Assembly (NCBI RefSeq): GCF_014699005.1 | Contig: NZ_JACWZY010000008.1 | Span: 225,872 to 289,871 of the forward strand | Reading direction: 5' to 3' | From: Spirosoma profusum | GTDB taxonomy: Bacteria; Bacteroidota; Bacteroidia; Cytophagales; Spirosomataceae | DNA: 64,000 nt | Shown here: positions 8,648 to 16,532 of the stretch, piece after piece | Layout of the letters: the number at the start of each line of letters is the position of its first letter | How positions within the stretch are numbered: the stretch's first letter is position 1 | Notes under the pieces: model-generated | What the model was told of the DNA's origin: nothing | What the model saw: the letters and a program-made list of their open reading frames with translations, nothing else | Databases searched by the model: none | Position numbers and translations under genes: made by a program

Positions 8648-9238
8648 ATGAAACGCTATCCGTTAGCAGTTGTTTGTTCCCTCGTTATCTCGTTACTTTC
8701 CGCATGCTCTCAGCACCGACATGAAGCAGACCATGCGTCAGATTCCCAGAACAAGGCTGCCACTGTATCCTTACCCTTATTCACTAGTGCGGAACCCAGG
8801 GTTAAAGATCAGATCCGAGATTGGTTAAAAGTCTATTTTACCGTAAACCAAGCTTTGATCAACGATCGTCTGGCCCCAGCAAAGTCGGCAGTTGCCAACC
8901 TGTTATCGACAACCAATAAAGTGGTCATGTCGGGACTGACGGAGGAGCAGATGGATTTTTATTTCATTCAATCCGCTAAACTCAAAACGGATTTGCTCAT
9001 CATCAGCCAAAGTACCGATATTGAACAGGCCCGATCGGGGCTGGCAGGGGTGAGCGAAGCGATGTATGCTCTGGTGAAAGCGTTTCGGGTGAATACCGCT
9101 CCGTTGTATTACCAGTATTGTCCCATGGCACGCAATAATCAGGGTGCCACCTGGCTAAGCGAAACCGAAGAACTCCTTAATCCTTATATGGGGCAACTGA
9201 TGCTCAACTGCGGCAGAACGCAGGAAAAGCTGAACTAA
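8648..9238 (+). CDS. DUF3347 lipoprotein
   Basis: 196 residues from ATG 8648, chosen because MKRYPLAVVCSLVISLLSAC is a complete SPII signal with Cys at residue 20; an ATG 30 bp upstream would spoil it. The rest is a DUF3347 domain: helical, ending in YYQYCPMA ... TWLSETEELLNPYMGQLMLNCG. This Cys/Met/Trp-rich end is conserved in DUF3347, a domain often attached to CusB-type copper/silver efflux adaptors, so metal binding is plausible. It is the first gene of an apparent operon with an ABC importer, 17 bp before the permease. Codon use lacks the ACGTA bias of the backbone. Confidence 0.8.
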   Translation: MKRYPLAVVCSLVISLLSACSQHRHEADHASDSQNKAATVSLPLFTSAEPRVKDQIRDWLKVYFTVNQALINDRLAPAKSAVANLLSTTNKVVMSGLTEEQMDFYFIQSAKLKTDLLIISQSTDIEQARSGLAGVSEAMYALVKAFRVNTAPLYYQYCPMARNNQGATWLSETEELLNPYMGQLMLNCGRTQEKLN

Positions 9239-9255
9239 GAATAAAACAAGACAGT

Positions 9256-10053
9256 ATGACTAGACAAAGTTCTCCACCATCAACCCAAAAAGTAAGTTCA
9301 CGGCTAGGTAGATTCTCTTCCATTCTGGTTTTGTTGGGTTTGATCCTCCTGTGGTATGGAATTTCGGCGCTCAATTTGTTTCCGGCATATGCGTTCCCCT
9401 CTCCAGCCTCTGTCTTGGTAAGCTTTCAGGAAGAATTAACCGCCGGGCGGCTGCTGAACGATATCGTTGCTTCACTTTGGCGGGTCGCCATCGGGTTTGT
9501 GCTGGCAGTGGGTCTGGGCGTACCGATTGGCTTATGGTTGGGGCAGCATCTTCAGGCGCGCCAGGCACTTGTGCCCATGCTCAACTTCTTTCGATTTCTG
9601 TCACCCCTGGCGTGGATACCGTTTGCCATCCTCTGGTTTCACATTGGGGATAAGCCGGCCATTTTCCTGATCTTTATGGCAACCTTTTTTCCGATGACAC
9701 TCGCCACTATGGTCGCCGTAGCTAGTATTCCGAGCATCTATTTTCGGGTCGCCAAAGATTATAACTATAGCGGCATAGAACTCCTGACTCAGGTGACCTT
9801 CCCAGCCGTACTTCCCCAGGTTATAACCGCCCTGCGAATGAGCTATGGAATTGCCTGGGTTGTAATTGTAGCCGCGGAGATGGTGGGCTGTCAAGATGGA
9901 TTGGGGTATGGTATCTGGGAGGCTCGGAACGGATTGCGCCTGGATTCTGCAGTTTGTTACATGATCGTAATCGGATCGCTGGGCATGGGCATCGATCGTC
10001 TTTTTGCTGAGTTAACAAAATTACCGGCAGTCCGGTGGGGCTATGAACGATAA
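9256..10053 (+). CDS. ABC transporter permease, NitT/TauT/SsuC type
   Basis: 265 residues, about six membrane helices. The BPD_transp_1 signature appears in the cytoplasmic loop (EAA-like segment around residues 165-195: RVAKDYNYSGIELLTQVTFP). It resembles permeases for nitrate, sulfonate, taurine or hydroxymethylpyrimidine, but the sequence alone does not fix the substrate. The stop codon overlaps the ATP-binding gene by 11 bp, indicating translational coupling. Confidence 0.85.
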   Translation: MTRQSSPPSTQKVSSRLGRFSSILVLLGLILLWYGISALNLFPAYAFPSPASVLVSFQEELTAGRLLNDIVASLWRVAIGFVLAVGLGVPIGLWLGQHLQARQALVPMLNFFRFLSPLAWIPFAILWFHIGDKPAIFLIFMATFFPMTLATMVAVASIPSIYFRVAKDYNYSGIELLTQVTFPAVLPQVITALRMSYGIAWVVIVAAEMVGCQDGLGYGIWEARNGLRLDSAVCYMIVIGSLGMGIDRLFAELTKLPAVRWGYER

Positions 10054-10786
10054 GCAAGCGAGCAAGTTAGTCGTTGATCAGGTATCGCATCGCTATGGCG
10101 AGGTAGCGGTCTTGGAGAATCTTACCCTTGAGGTCAAGGTCAACGAAGTGGTAATGTTGGTTGGTCCAAGTGGGTGTGGGAAAACAACCCTGTTGGATTT
10201 GCTGTCGGGTCATATGGCGCCGGTGTCTGGAAAGATTACCAGGCAGGGTACTGCCCGTACGGTGTACCAGCAGGATGGATTGTTTCCGTGGTTAACGGTA
10301 TGGGAGAATGTCGGCATTGGTCTTCGATCGGTGCCAGACCCAAAGCAACGCGACGATGAGATAGCGGAACTGCTCGAGCTGGTCAATCTTACCAGTTTTA
10401 AGAATCACTACCCTCATCAATTGTCGGGTGGTATGCGGCAGCGGGCCGAGTTAGCCAGAGTACTTGCCGGTGATTCAGACATCCTATTGATGGACGAGCC
10501 CTTCTCCGCGCTGGACTATCAGGCCCGACTGACTATGCGCCGTGAGTTGGCGCGGGTGCTCCAGAAAAGGCCGCGAACAGTAGTTTTCGTGACGCACGAT
10601 ATTGAGGAAGCGGCTCAGTTGGCTGATCGTGTTCTGATATTATCCAAAAGACCGGCCACGATTTGCCAGGAACTACCTATTACCATTCCTCGTCCTCGAG
10701 GATTGGCAGACGATGAAGTCGTTGAGGCCATGCGGATGATCCTACGGGCGCTAGGTCTGAACAATACCGATGGCGTGACTGTATAG
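10043..10786 (+). CDS. ABC transporter ATP-binding protein, NitT/TauT/SsuB type
   Basis: 247 residues. Walker A GPSGCGKTT at about 39-47, a Q-loop near QDGLFPW, ABC signature LSGGMRQR, Walker B ILLMDEPFSALD and the switch His in VTHDIEEA are all intact. It energises the permease encoded immediately upstream. The substrate-binding gene starts 28 bp downstream, so lipoprotein, permease, ATPase and binding protein form one plus-strand unit. Confidence 0.9.
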   Translation: MNDKQASKLVVDQVSHRYGEVAVLENLTLEVKVNEVVMLVGPSGCGKTTLLDLLSGHMAPVSGKITRQGTARTVYQQDGLFPWLTVWENVGIGLRSVPDPKQRDDEIAELLELVNLTSFKNHYPHQLSGGMRQRAELARVLAGDSDILLMDEPFSALDYQARLTMRRELARVLQKRPRTVVFVTHDIEEAAQLADRVLILSKRPATICQELPITIPRPRGLADDEVVEAMRMILRALGLNNTDGVTV

Positions 10787-10813
10787 CAGCGTGTTGACAC
10801 ATCAACCCTTCCT

Positions 10814-11887
10814 ATGTATCTTGCTGGCATGATGAAACGAGCAGGTATAAAAATTGTTATCGGCGTTGTCGCGGTTATTACCGTGCTGGGCATCCTTCGT
10901 TATCGGCCCTTTACTGGGTCTGGCGCAGCCGTTGTTCATAAAGGAAGCAACAAGCATGCTGACCGAGAGCTTACGGTGGGCTTTTTACCCGTCACCTGTC
11001 ACCTTACTTGTCCGGTTACCGACTTCGCATCCAAGACAACGGCAACCAATACCAATTTCAATTCGCGCGTCTTTACCGATTTCCCGACGGTCGTCAGTGC
11101 CTTGGAAGCCAAACAAGTTCAGGCAACGTTTATGATCGTGCCGTTAGCGATGAAGCTTCGGGAGCAGGGTGTACCCGTAAAAATTTGTTATTTGGGGCAC
11201 CGGGACGGCTCGGAGGTGGTAGTAGGCAAGAACAGCAAGATCCGAAGCCTAGTCGATCTGAAGGGAAAGAAAGTAGCCGTTCCCAGTCTGTTCAGTAATC
11301 AGAATTTCGTGCTGCATAAGCTGATGGTGGATTATCAAATGAAGCCTACTGACATCAACTTTGTTGTATTGCCCCCACCCGATATGCCAACCTCACTCGC
11401 TGCGGGCGCGATCGATGCGTACTTCGTAGGTGAGCCCTTTTGCGCTAAGGCCGAACTCGACGGAATAGGACGCGTGCTGTACTATGCGCGGGATATATGG
11501 CCCAGCTTTATTTCCTGCGCGTTAGTTGTCCATGAAGATCTCATTAAAAGCCAGCCCGACATGGTTCAGGATCTGGTCCGGGGAATTGCGCAGTCAGGTG
11601 CGTGGGCGGAAACCCACCGGGCGGAAGCAGCCAAATTGGTAGCGCCGTATTACCGGCAAGACGAGAAAGTGCTGAAATATGTGCTCACAGCTGACCCAAA
11701 ACGGGTGAGCTACGTCAACCTCACCCCAACCGATAAAGACCTGGCCCGCATTGAAGATATGGGCTTGAGCATGGGACTGTTAACAAAACGTACCCCGATG
11801 GATGAATTGATCGATCGTAAATTTGTGCCTGACGTGATCCGAGAAGCACCCATCGATGTAGCCCAGATACCCTCTCCCAAAAAATAG
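10814..11887 (+). CDS. ABC transporter substrate-binding protein with CHLTC motif
   Basis: 357 residues of the NMT1/SsuA-like class. An N-terminal uncleaved-looking anchor ([17 protein letters not shown]) precedes the mature start [19 protein letters not shown]. The usual ligand-pocket position after GFLP carries Cys62-His63 and Cys66, absent from ordinary sulfonate or nitrate binders. Later landmarks are typical: [24 protein letters not shown]. Starts at 10829 or 10832 are also possible. Together with the DUF3347 lipoprotein, the Cys/His motif suggests a metal or thiol ligand; this is inference. Confidence 0.8.
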   Translation: MYLAGMMKRAGIKIVIGVVAVITVLGILRYRPFTGSGAAVVHKGSNKHADRELTVGFLPVTCHLTCPVTDFASKTTATNTNFNSRVFTDFPTVVSALEAKQVQATFMIVPLAMKLREQGVPVKICYLGHRDGSEVVVGKNSKIRSLVDLKGKKVAVPSLFSNQNFVLHKLMVDYQMKPTDINFVVLPPPDMPTSLAAGAIDAYFVGEPFCAKAELDGIGRVLYYARDIWPSFISCALVVHEDLIKSQPDMVQDLVRGIAQSGAWAETHRAEAAKLVAPYYRQDEKVLKYVLTADPKRVSYVNLTPTDKDLARIEDMGLSMGLLTKRTPMDELIDRKFVPDVIREAPIDVAQIPSPKK

Positions 11888-11889
11888 TT

Positions 11890-12477
11890 ATATTGAAATT
11901 ATACCCCTTCGCCTGCTACAAAGATAAGCCAGGTCAGAAGTGGGTGTCCGATATTACTTACATTCCGACCGGTGAGGATTGGCTATATCTGACAACAGTA
12001 CTGGATTTGGCAGACCGAAAAGTAATCGGATAGGCATTGAATGATGGTCTGAAAGCTGTCGATACGAGCGTAGCAGTATGGCGTATGGCTCTCAAAACAG
12101 GAGTATAGAGGGTGAACTTCTATTTCATCGCTCCGGCGACCCGGTCAGATCGCGGTGTCCAGTATGCCTGCAATGAATTTCGGGGTCAGTTAAAAGGCTT
12201 GCCTGTCGTGCAAAGTATGACCGGGCTGCCGGAGCAGTCGCAAGGGCAACTGCCGGGAAATGCCGTGTCGGAGAGCTTTTTCAAAACATTCAAAAGCGAA
12301 TTGCTAAATCATACTGACTTTCCAACCGGGCTGCAGCCCGGTTGGCCACCTCCGAGTATATTGAGGGCTGCCGGGCCGCCGGTGCGGTACAATCGTCGGC
12401 GGAGACATTTAAGCCTGAAGTATCAGACACCTGCTCAACAGGAATCTTATTTTTACACCTCTCAGATGGCTGCCTGA
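11890..12477 (+). mobile_element. Decayed IS3-family transposase (OrfB) remnant
   Basis: One frame reads [20 protein letters not shown], then an in-frame TAG at 12031-12033, another stop near 12105, then SDRGVQYACNEF and NAVSESFFKTFKSEL, and finally YNRRRRHLSLKYQTPAQ. The D, D and E of the DDE core are thus all recognisable. OrfA and the OrfB start are missing, and two segments (about 12218-12262 and 12322-12380) are replaced by GC-rich sequence including a perfect 24-bp palindrome. It is inactive and marks the right edge of the ABC island. Confidence 0.8.
12322..12345. repeat. Perfect 24-bp palindrome inside the IS3 remnant
   Basis: The arms CCAACCGGGCTG and CAGCCCGGTTGG meet with no loop. 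It lies where normal IS3 transposases have conserved coding sequence, so it looks inserted or generated by rearrangement. Confidence 0.6.
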
Positions 12478-12750
12478 AAAAAATCTCCAGTATACTGTTG
12501 CAAGTCTAGAAGCGAGTTGTTTCTGTAACGGAAGAACCTTCAGCTTACTCAGATAATGGGCTATTTTTACCTGTGACGGAGACAACTAATTACTACATAT
12601 CCAAGAAGTTGGTAGCTGACTTTCTCCGTGACGGAAGAAATCCATAACTTTCCCAATACTCAGTCTCACTTTATCTGTCCGTCCACTAGTTCTACTAAGG
12701 GTAATGGACAGCGAACAACAAAACCATTTACCTAAGTGGCATATGAGCTG
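12478..12750. other. Intergenic region with three similar short motifs
   Basis: No gene seen. Three imperfect copies of a GTRACGGA-centred motif lie near 12522-12534, 12573-12583 and 12629-12641. They could be binding sites or chance; spacing is irregular. Confidence 0.3.
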
Positions 12751-12780
12751 GTAAAAAGAAAGCCCAGTGGTTAGCTGGGC
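12751..12780 (-). terminator. Terminator of the LytTR unit
   Basis: On the minus strand, stem GCCCAG/CTGGGC with a 7-nt loop is followed by TTTCTTTTTACC. It lies 26 bp beyond the stop of the 37-residue frame and closes the LytTR transcription unit. Confidence 0.6.
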
Positions 12781-12805
12781 CGTAATGGGATGGTCAAAAA
12801 GTAGT

Positions 12806-12919
12806 TTATTTCTTCTCCAGAAGCTGCTTCATAAGTCGTTCCAATCCGTCAATACGATCCTTGTCTGTTAATTCTAGATAAAGAAATAATCCCAGCTTGT
12901 AGTAGGGAAGGCGTGACAC
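12806..12919 (-). CDS. 37-residue peptide overlapping the LytTR stop codon
   Basis: The GTG start at 12917-12919 overlaps the TAG stop of the LytTR gene (TAGTG), and the stop is at 12806-12808. The peptide has a hydrophobic aromatic N terminus (LPYYKLGLFLYLEL) followed by an amphipathic charged helix (DKDRIDGLERLMKQLLEKK). The overlap, the well-formed helix and the terminator right after it suggest a real, translationally coupled small protein. Alternatively it was once the end of the LytTR gene, separated by a frameshift. Confidence 0.45.
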   Translation of the reverse strand: MSRLPYYKLGLFLYLELTDKDRIDGLERLMKQLLEKK

Positions 12920-13260
12920 TAGACTTGAAGGTGGCGTAAGAGCTGTCTCACCTCACGGATGCGACGACGGGGAACCACCACCATCTGTGGACTACCACAG
13001 CCTGCCAGCTCTACCACTAACTGTTTGGACCCGGGCCGGTGCCAGCTTACAATCAGACCAGGATCAACAGCCAACTGCTGGCTCAACCGCACCAGATACG
13101 GATAGCGTTGGCAGACTTTGCCCAGGGTGATGGCCGACAGGGAGTAACTACCATTGTGAACATACACATGGGTATAGTTCCCTTCGGCCAGCAGCCAGCT
13201 TACCTGGGGCTGACTATCGGGGCGGTGGGCTTTTAAGTGAGGAGTTGACTTCATCAGCAA
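12919..13260 (-). CDS. Stand-alone LytTR DNA-binding protein
   Basis: 113 residues, essentially one LytTR domain: VSWLLAEGNYTHVYVHNGSY, then a recognition segment LVRLSQQLAVDPGLIVSW and the end MVVVPRRRIREVRQLLRHL. There is no receiver domain, so it is not controlled by direct phosphorylation, unless the start is upstream and lost. LytTR proteins bind pairs of direct repeats. A tandem 21-bp repeat lies upstream of the neighbouring YVTN gene and is a candidate target. Confidence 0.8.
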   Translation of the reverse strand: MLMKSTPHLKAHRPDSQPQVSWLLAEGNYTHVYVHNGSYSLSAITLGKVCQRYPYLVRLSQQLAVDPGLIVSWHRPGSKQLVVELAGCGSPQMVVVPRRRIREVRQLLRHLQV

Positions 13261-13384
13261 AGTAGAGCTACTAGAACGTAACTATTGGTGTTAAGGCTTA
13301 CTGAGACAGTATGGGCTGACCATGTACTGTAGTCGTAGGAGAACTAGGTTTGATTTGTATGCTACAGTACACGTATTGCAGAGG

Positions 13385-16363
13385 TTAATTGTAATTGGCT
13401 CCCAGCCTTAACCGACTACTGGCACCAAATATCAGTCGGCCAGTTGGCGAATAAATCACCCGCAAAGCCTGTGCCTGATAAGTAGACGGCAAGCTCACCG
13501 TATGGTTCAGTGTTACTGCCTCAGTGAACACCGGGATACGGCCACACGACCACACACTGGCGTCATTCCAGTTGCCTGCTTTCAGGGTGAACATACTCCC
13601 GCAGCCGCCTGGATTCACTACACCCAAGGGCAGAATCGCATCCACCGAACCACTACTCGGATCGGTAGCCGTCACCGTCACACTGTAGAAAGCACTGGCC
13701 GAAGCCGACACGGTACCGGCGATGGTAGCTGGGGCCACAAAACTTAGCCCCTCTGGTAGACCCACCACCGAAAGTGTAAGACTATTCGCTGTCTCGGCAT
13801 CGGTGAACGTAGTGGCCGGGATAGTATAGCTAAACGCCTGGCCTACCGTCGCTGACTGAGGAGGGATTGCATTTTCTACCCTGGGATTGCCGTTGGCACA
13901 AAAAGCCAGCCAGTTATAGCTAAAAGTAGCTTCACCAGGAGTACCCTGCTGACGAGCCTTGAAGACAATCACCGGATTGTCGGTGAACAGGTTCAACTGA
14001 TAGGGCTCATGGATGGCGACAGTCCTGGCCTCATTGACCGCCGAGAGACTAATGGGTTGGCCATTGGTGGCTTCAAAACTAACCGTGAAGTTGATGCGTC
14101 GCTCGTAATAGCTGATGTGATTACAGTCCAGCATGGTCACCCCAGTGATGGCAAAGCTGCGGGGCTGCACCGTCAGACTAAAGCTGGTACTGGCCGACAA
14201 GCCTCCGGGGTCTGTAGCCGTTACCGTCACACTAAAGGGTGAGCCTACTGTTGTGGAGGGGGTACCCGTAATGGTGTTGGGCGAAACGAAGCTCAAACCA
14301 GCTGGTAGTCCACTCACCACTAGGGTAAGGCTGTTGGGGGTTTCGGCATCGGTGAACGTAGTGGCCGGGATGGTGTAGCTAAAGGCGTTCCCGACCGTAG
14401 CGGATTGAGGTGGAATGGCATTGGCCACCGTAGGCGCACAGTTCTGATACGTAACGCTGGCACTAGCCGTAGCTGTACAGCCGTTGGAGCCTGTCAGCGT
14501 CACCGAATACGTATTAGCCAAACTTACTGAGATACCCGACGTAGTGGCGCCTGTGTTCCAGCGGAACGTACCGCTCCCCACTGCCGACAAGCTCACCGAG
14601 GACGTATTACAGGTTAACGTAGCACTATTCGGATTGATAGTTACCGAAGGCGGAGTCTGATCGGCACTCACGCTGACCGATGCTGTATTCGAGCAGCCAT
14701 TGGCGCCCGTCAAGGTAACAGAGTAAGGCCCTCCTGCCGTTGCACTGATGGAGGACGTAGTAGCTCCGGTGTTCCAGCGAAACGTACCACTGCCCACTGC
14801 TGACAGATTCACTGTGGGACTGGTGCAGGTTAACGTAGCACTACTCGGATTGATACTCACCGAAGACGAAGCGATATTCTGTTCTACGGTGAGCGATTGA
14901 GTGGTGGTACACCCACTAGCCGTGGTGACGGTGACGGAGTAGAGGCCAGGGCTATTAACCAAAGCGGTACCGGACGTAGGACTTTGGCTGAGAATTCCCA
15001 GCGTGGATTCGCCTGGTCCCCTAAATGCGTAAAGACTACCACCGGTAGCCGTCAACGTAACACTCGGGTTAGCACAGGTGAGCGTACCGCTGCTGATGAG
15101 ACTGGCTGTAGGCGTGGGCAATACGGTGATGGTGAAAGATTCTGGAGTACCTGAGCAGGCGGCCCGGCCCACAAAATCCCCCAAATTCCCCGAAACGATA
15201 TCTACAAAGTTCAACGTTGTCGATACCGTATTAGTAGCCGCATCAATCACACTCACACTGTTAGAAGCCTGATTAGCTACGTAAACTTTGCTTCCATCAG
15301 GTGTAATAGCGATGCCCAAAGGTCGAGAAACTACATTGATGCTAGTTAAGACGGTGCTTGTAGCCGCGTTGATCACACTTACGTTTTTGCTTTCATAATT
15401 AGCCACATATACTTTACTGCCATCTGGACTGAAACACAGGTTGCTAGGCCCAATACCCACTCCAATGGTGGAGGAAACCGTGTTAGTAGCCGTGTTAATG
15501 ACATGCACTTTCGTATCATTAATATTAGCCACATATACTTTACTACCGTCTGGGCTCACCCGCACACCCAGCGGATTGTCACCTACGCTAATCGTAGTTA
15601 AAACGGTGTTGGTAGCCGTGTTGATCACACTCACATTATCGTCCACTCCATTGCTCACATATACTTTACTGCCATCCAGGCTTACCCCTACACCCTGAGG
15701 GTTATTGCCAACGCTAACTGTGGCAATAACTGAGTTAGTAGCCGTATTAATCACACTTAGATTATCACTCACATTATTAGCCACATACACTTTACTACCA
15801 TCCGGGCTGATGCCTAGCCCCCATGGCCTATTTCCTACGCCAATAGTAGCGGAGACGGTGTTAGTAGCCGCATCAATCACACTCACATTATTGCTGAGCT
15901 GATTAGTCACATAGATTCTGCTACCATCTGGGCTGATGACAGTGCCAAATGGCAAATTGCCCACCGGTATGCTGGTCAGCTCCACATTGGTAGCTGAATT
16001 GAGCACATGCACCGTACCTCGATCATTCGTTGGATTATAGGTACTGATGTATACCGTTGGTAGTATCCCTTTCGGGATTACAGTGATGATAGCCTGCTGG
16101 GGTGTATTTCCCCCATTCATCGCTGTAAACGAGCTGATATTACCCGTACCACTGGCCGGCAAACCAATCGAAGGATTCGAATTGGTCCAGGAATAACTAT
16201 CCGTTGAACCGCTGAACGTAATGGCCCCACTCGCTGTACCGTTACAAAGAGTGAGATTAGAAATGGGGTTAACACTAGCTGCACATTGTGCAAGAGTTTG
16301 CTGACTAAAAGCGATCATCAACAGGCAGGCTATTACAAAACAGTAGGTAAAGAAAGGCTTCAT
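13385..16363 (-). CDS. 992-residue secreted YVTN beta-propeller and Ig-like repeat protein
   Basis: Signal peptide MKPFFTYCFVIACLLMIAFS, cleaved near TLAQC. Residues about 95-385 form a seven-blade YVTN propeller with the repeat GSKVYVAN...VSVINTATNTV every ~42 residues. Residues about 430-640 hold near-identical Cys-containing modules (SGTFRWNTGATTS). Two putative Ig/cadherin-like modules (IPPQSATVGNAFSYTIPATT) follow around 655-900. The C terminus has GNWNDASVWSCGRIP and ends in LRLGANYN, without a recognisable T9SS tail. Likely surface-exposed or adhesive. The DNA repeats are coding, not CRISPR. A tandem 21-bp repeat sits just upstream. Confidence 0.85.
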   Translation of the reverse strand: MKPFFTYCFVIACLLMIAFSQQTLAQCAASVNPISNLTLCNGTASGAITFSGSTDSYSWTNSNPSIGLPASGTGNISSFTAMNGGNTPQQAIITVIPKGILPTVYISTYNPTNDRGTVHVLNSATNVELTSIPVGNLPFGTVISPDGSRIYVTNQLSNNVSVIDAATNTVSATIGVGNRPWGLGISPDGSKVYVANNVSDNLSVINTATNSVIATVSVGNNPQGVGVSLDGSKVYVSNGVDDNVSVINTATNTVLTTISVGDNPLGVRVSPDGSKVYVANINDTKVHVINTATNTVSSTIGVGIGPSNLCFSPDGSKVYVANYESKNVSVINAATSTVLTSINVVSRPLGIAITPDGSKVYVANQASNSVSVIDAATNTVSTTLNFVDIVSGNLGDFVGRAACSGTPESFTITVLPTPTASLISSGTLTCANPSVTLTATGGSLYAFRGPGESTLGILSQSPTSGTALVNSPGLYSVTVTTASGCTTTQSLTVEQNIASSSVSINPSSATLTCTSPTVNLSAVGSGTFRWNTGATTSSISATAGGPYSVTLTGANGCSNTASVSVSADQTPPSVTINPNSATLTCNTSSVSLSAVGSGTFRWNTGATTSGISVSLANTYSVTLTGSNGCTATASASVTYQNCAPTVANAIPPQSATVGNAFSYTIPATTFTDAETPNSLTLVVSGLPAGLSFVSPNTITGTPSTTVGSPFSVTVTATDPGGLSASTSFSLTVQPRSFAITGVTMLDCNHISYYERRINFTVSFEATNGQPISLSAVNEARTVAIHEPYQLNLFTDNPVIVFKARQQGTPGEATFSYNWLAFCANGNPRVENAIPPQSATVGQAFSYTIPATTFTDAETANSLTLSVVGLPEGLSFVAPATIAGTVSASASAFYSVTVTATDPSSGSVDAILPLGVVNPGGCGSMFTLKAGNWNDASVWSCGRIPVFTEAVTLNHTVSLPSTYQAQALRVIYSPTGRLIFGASSRLRLGANYN

Positions 16364-16421
16364 AAAACGTCTGGTTTACGTGACGGAATGAGCCGTAAAA
16401 CTGGTGTATGGCTAAAGGAAA

Positions 16422-16463
16422 GGCTATAAAATTCCTCCCAAAGGCTATAAGAATTTTCCCAAA
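16422..16463 (-). promoter_or_regulatory. Two tandem 21-bp direct repeats upstream of the YVTN gene
   Basis: On the minus strand, two adjacent 21-bp units begin TTTGGGA and end TTATAGCC and match at 17 of 21 positions. They end about 60 bp before the YVTN start codon. Direct repeats spaced by two helical turns are typical of LytTR-type or response-regulator dimers; binding by the neighbouring LytTR protein is inference. Confidence 0.5.
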
Positions 16464-16532
16464 CTGGGCGCCACCAGCGAAATTTTAAGAAAAATCAGAG
16501 TTATTGCCGCGTATGATCGGACGTAGCGCAGG

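Noticed and set aside
12522..12641. Three GTRACGGA motifs as regulatory repeats
   Set aside because: Irregular spacing and no gene for which they would be placed sensibly.
15240..15960. Regular DNA repeats that could suggest a CRISPR array
   Set aside because: Period is about 126 bp, in frame, and encodes YVTN propeller blades.
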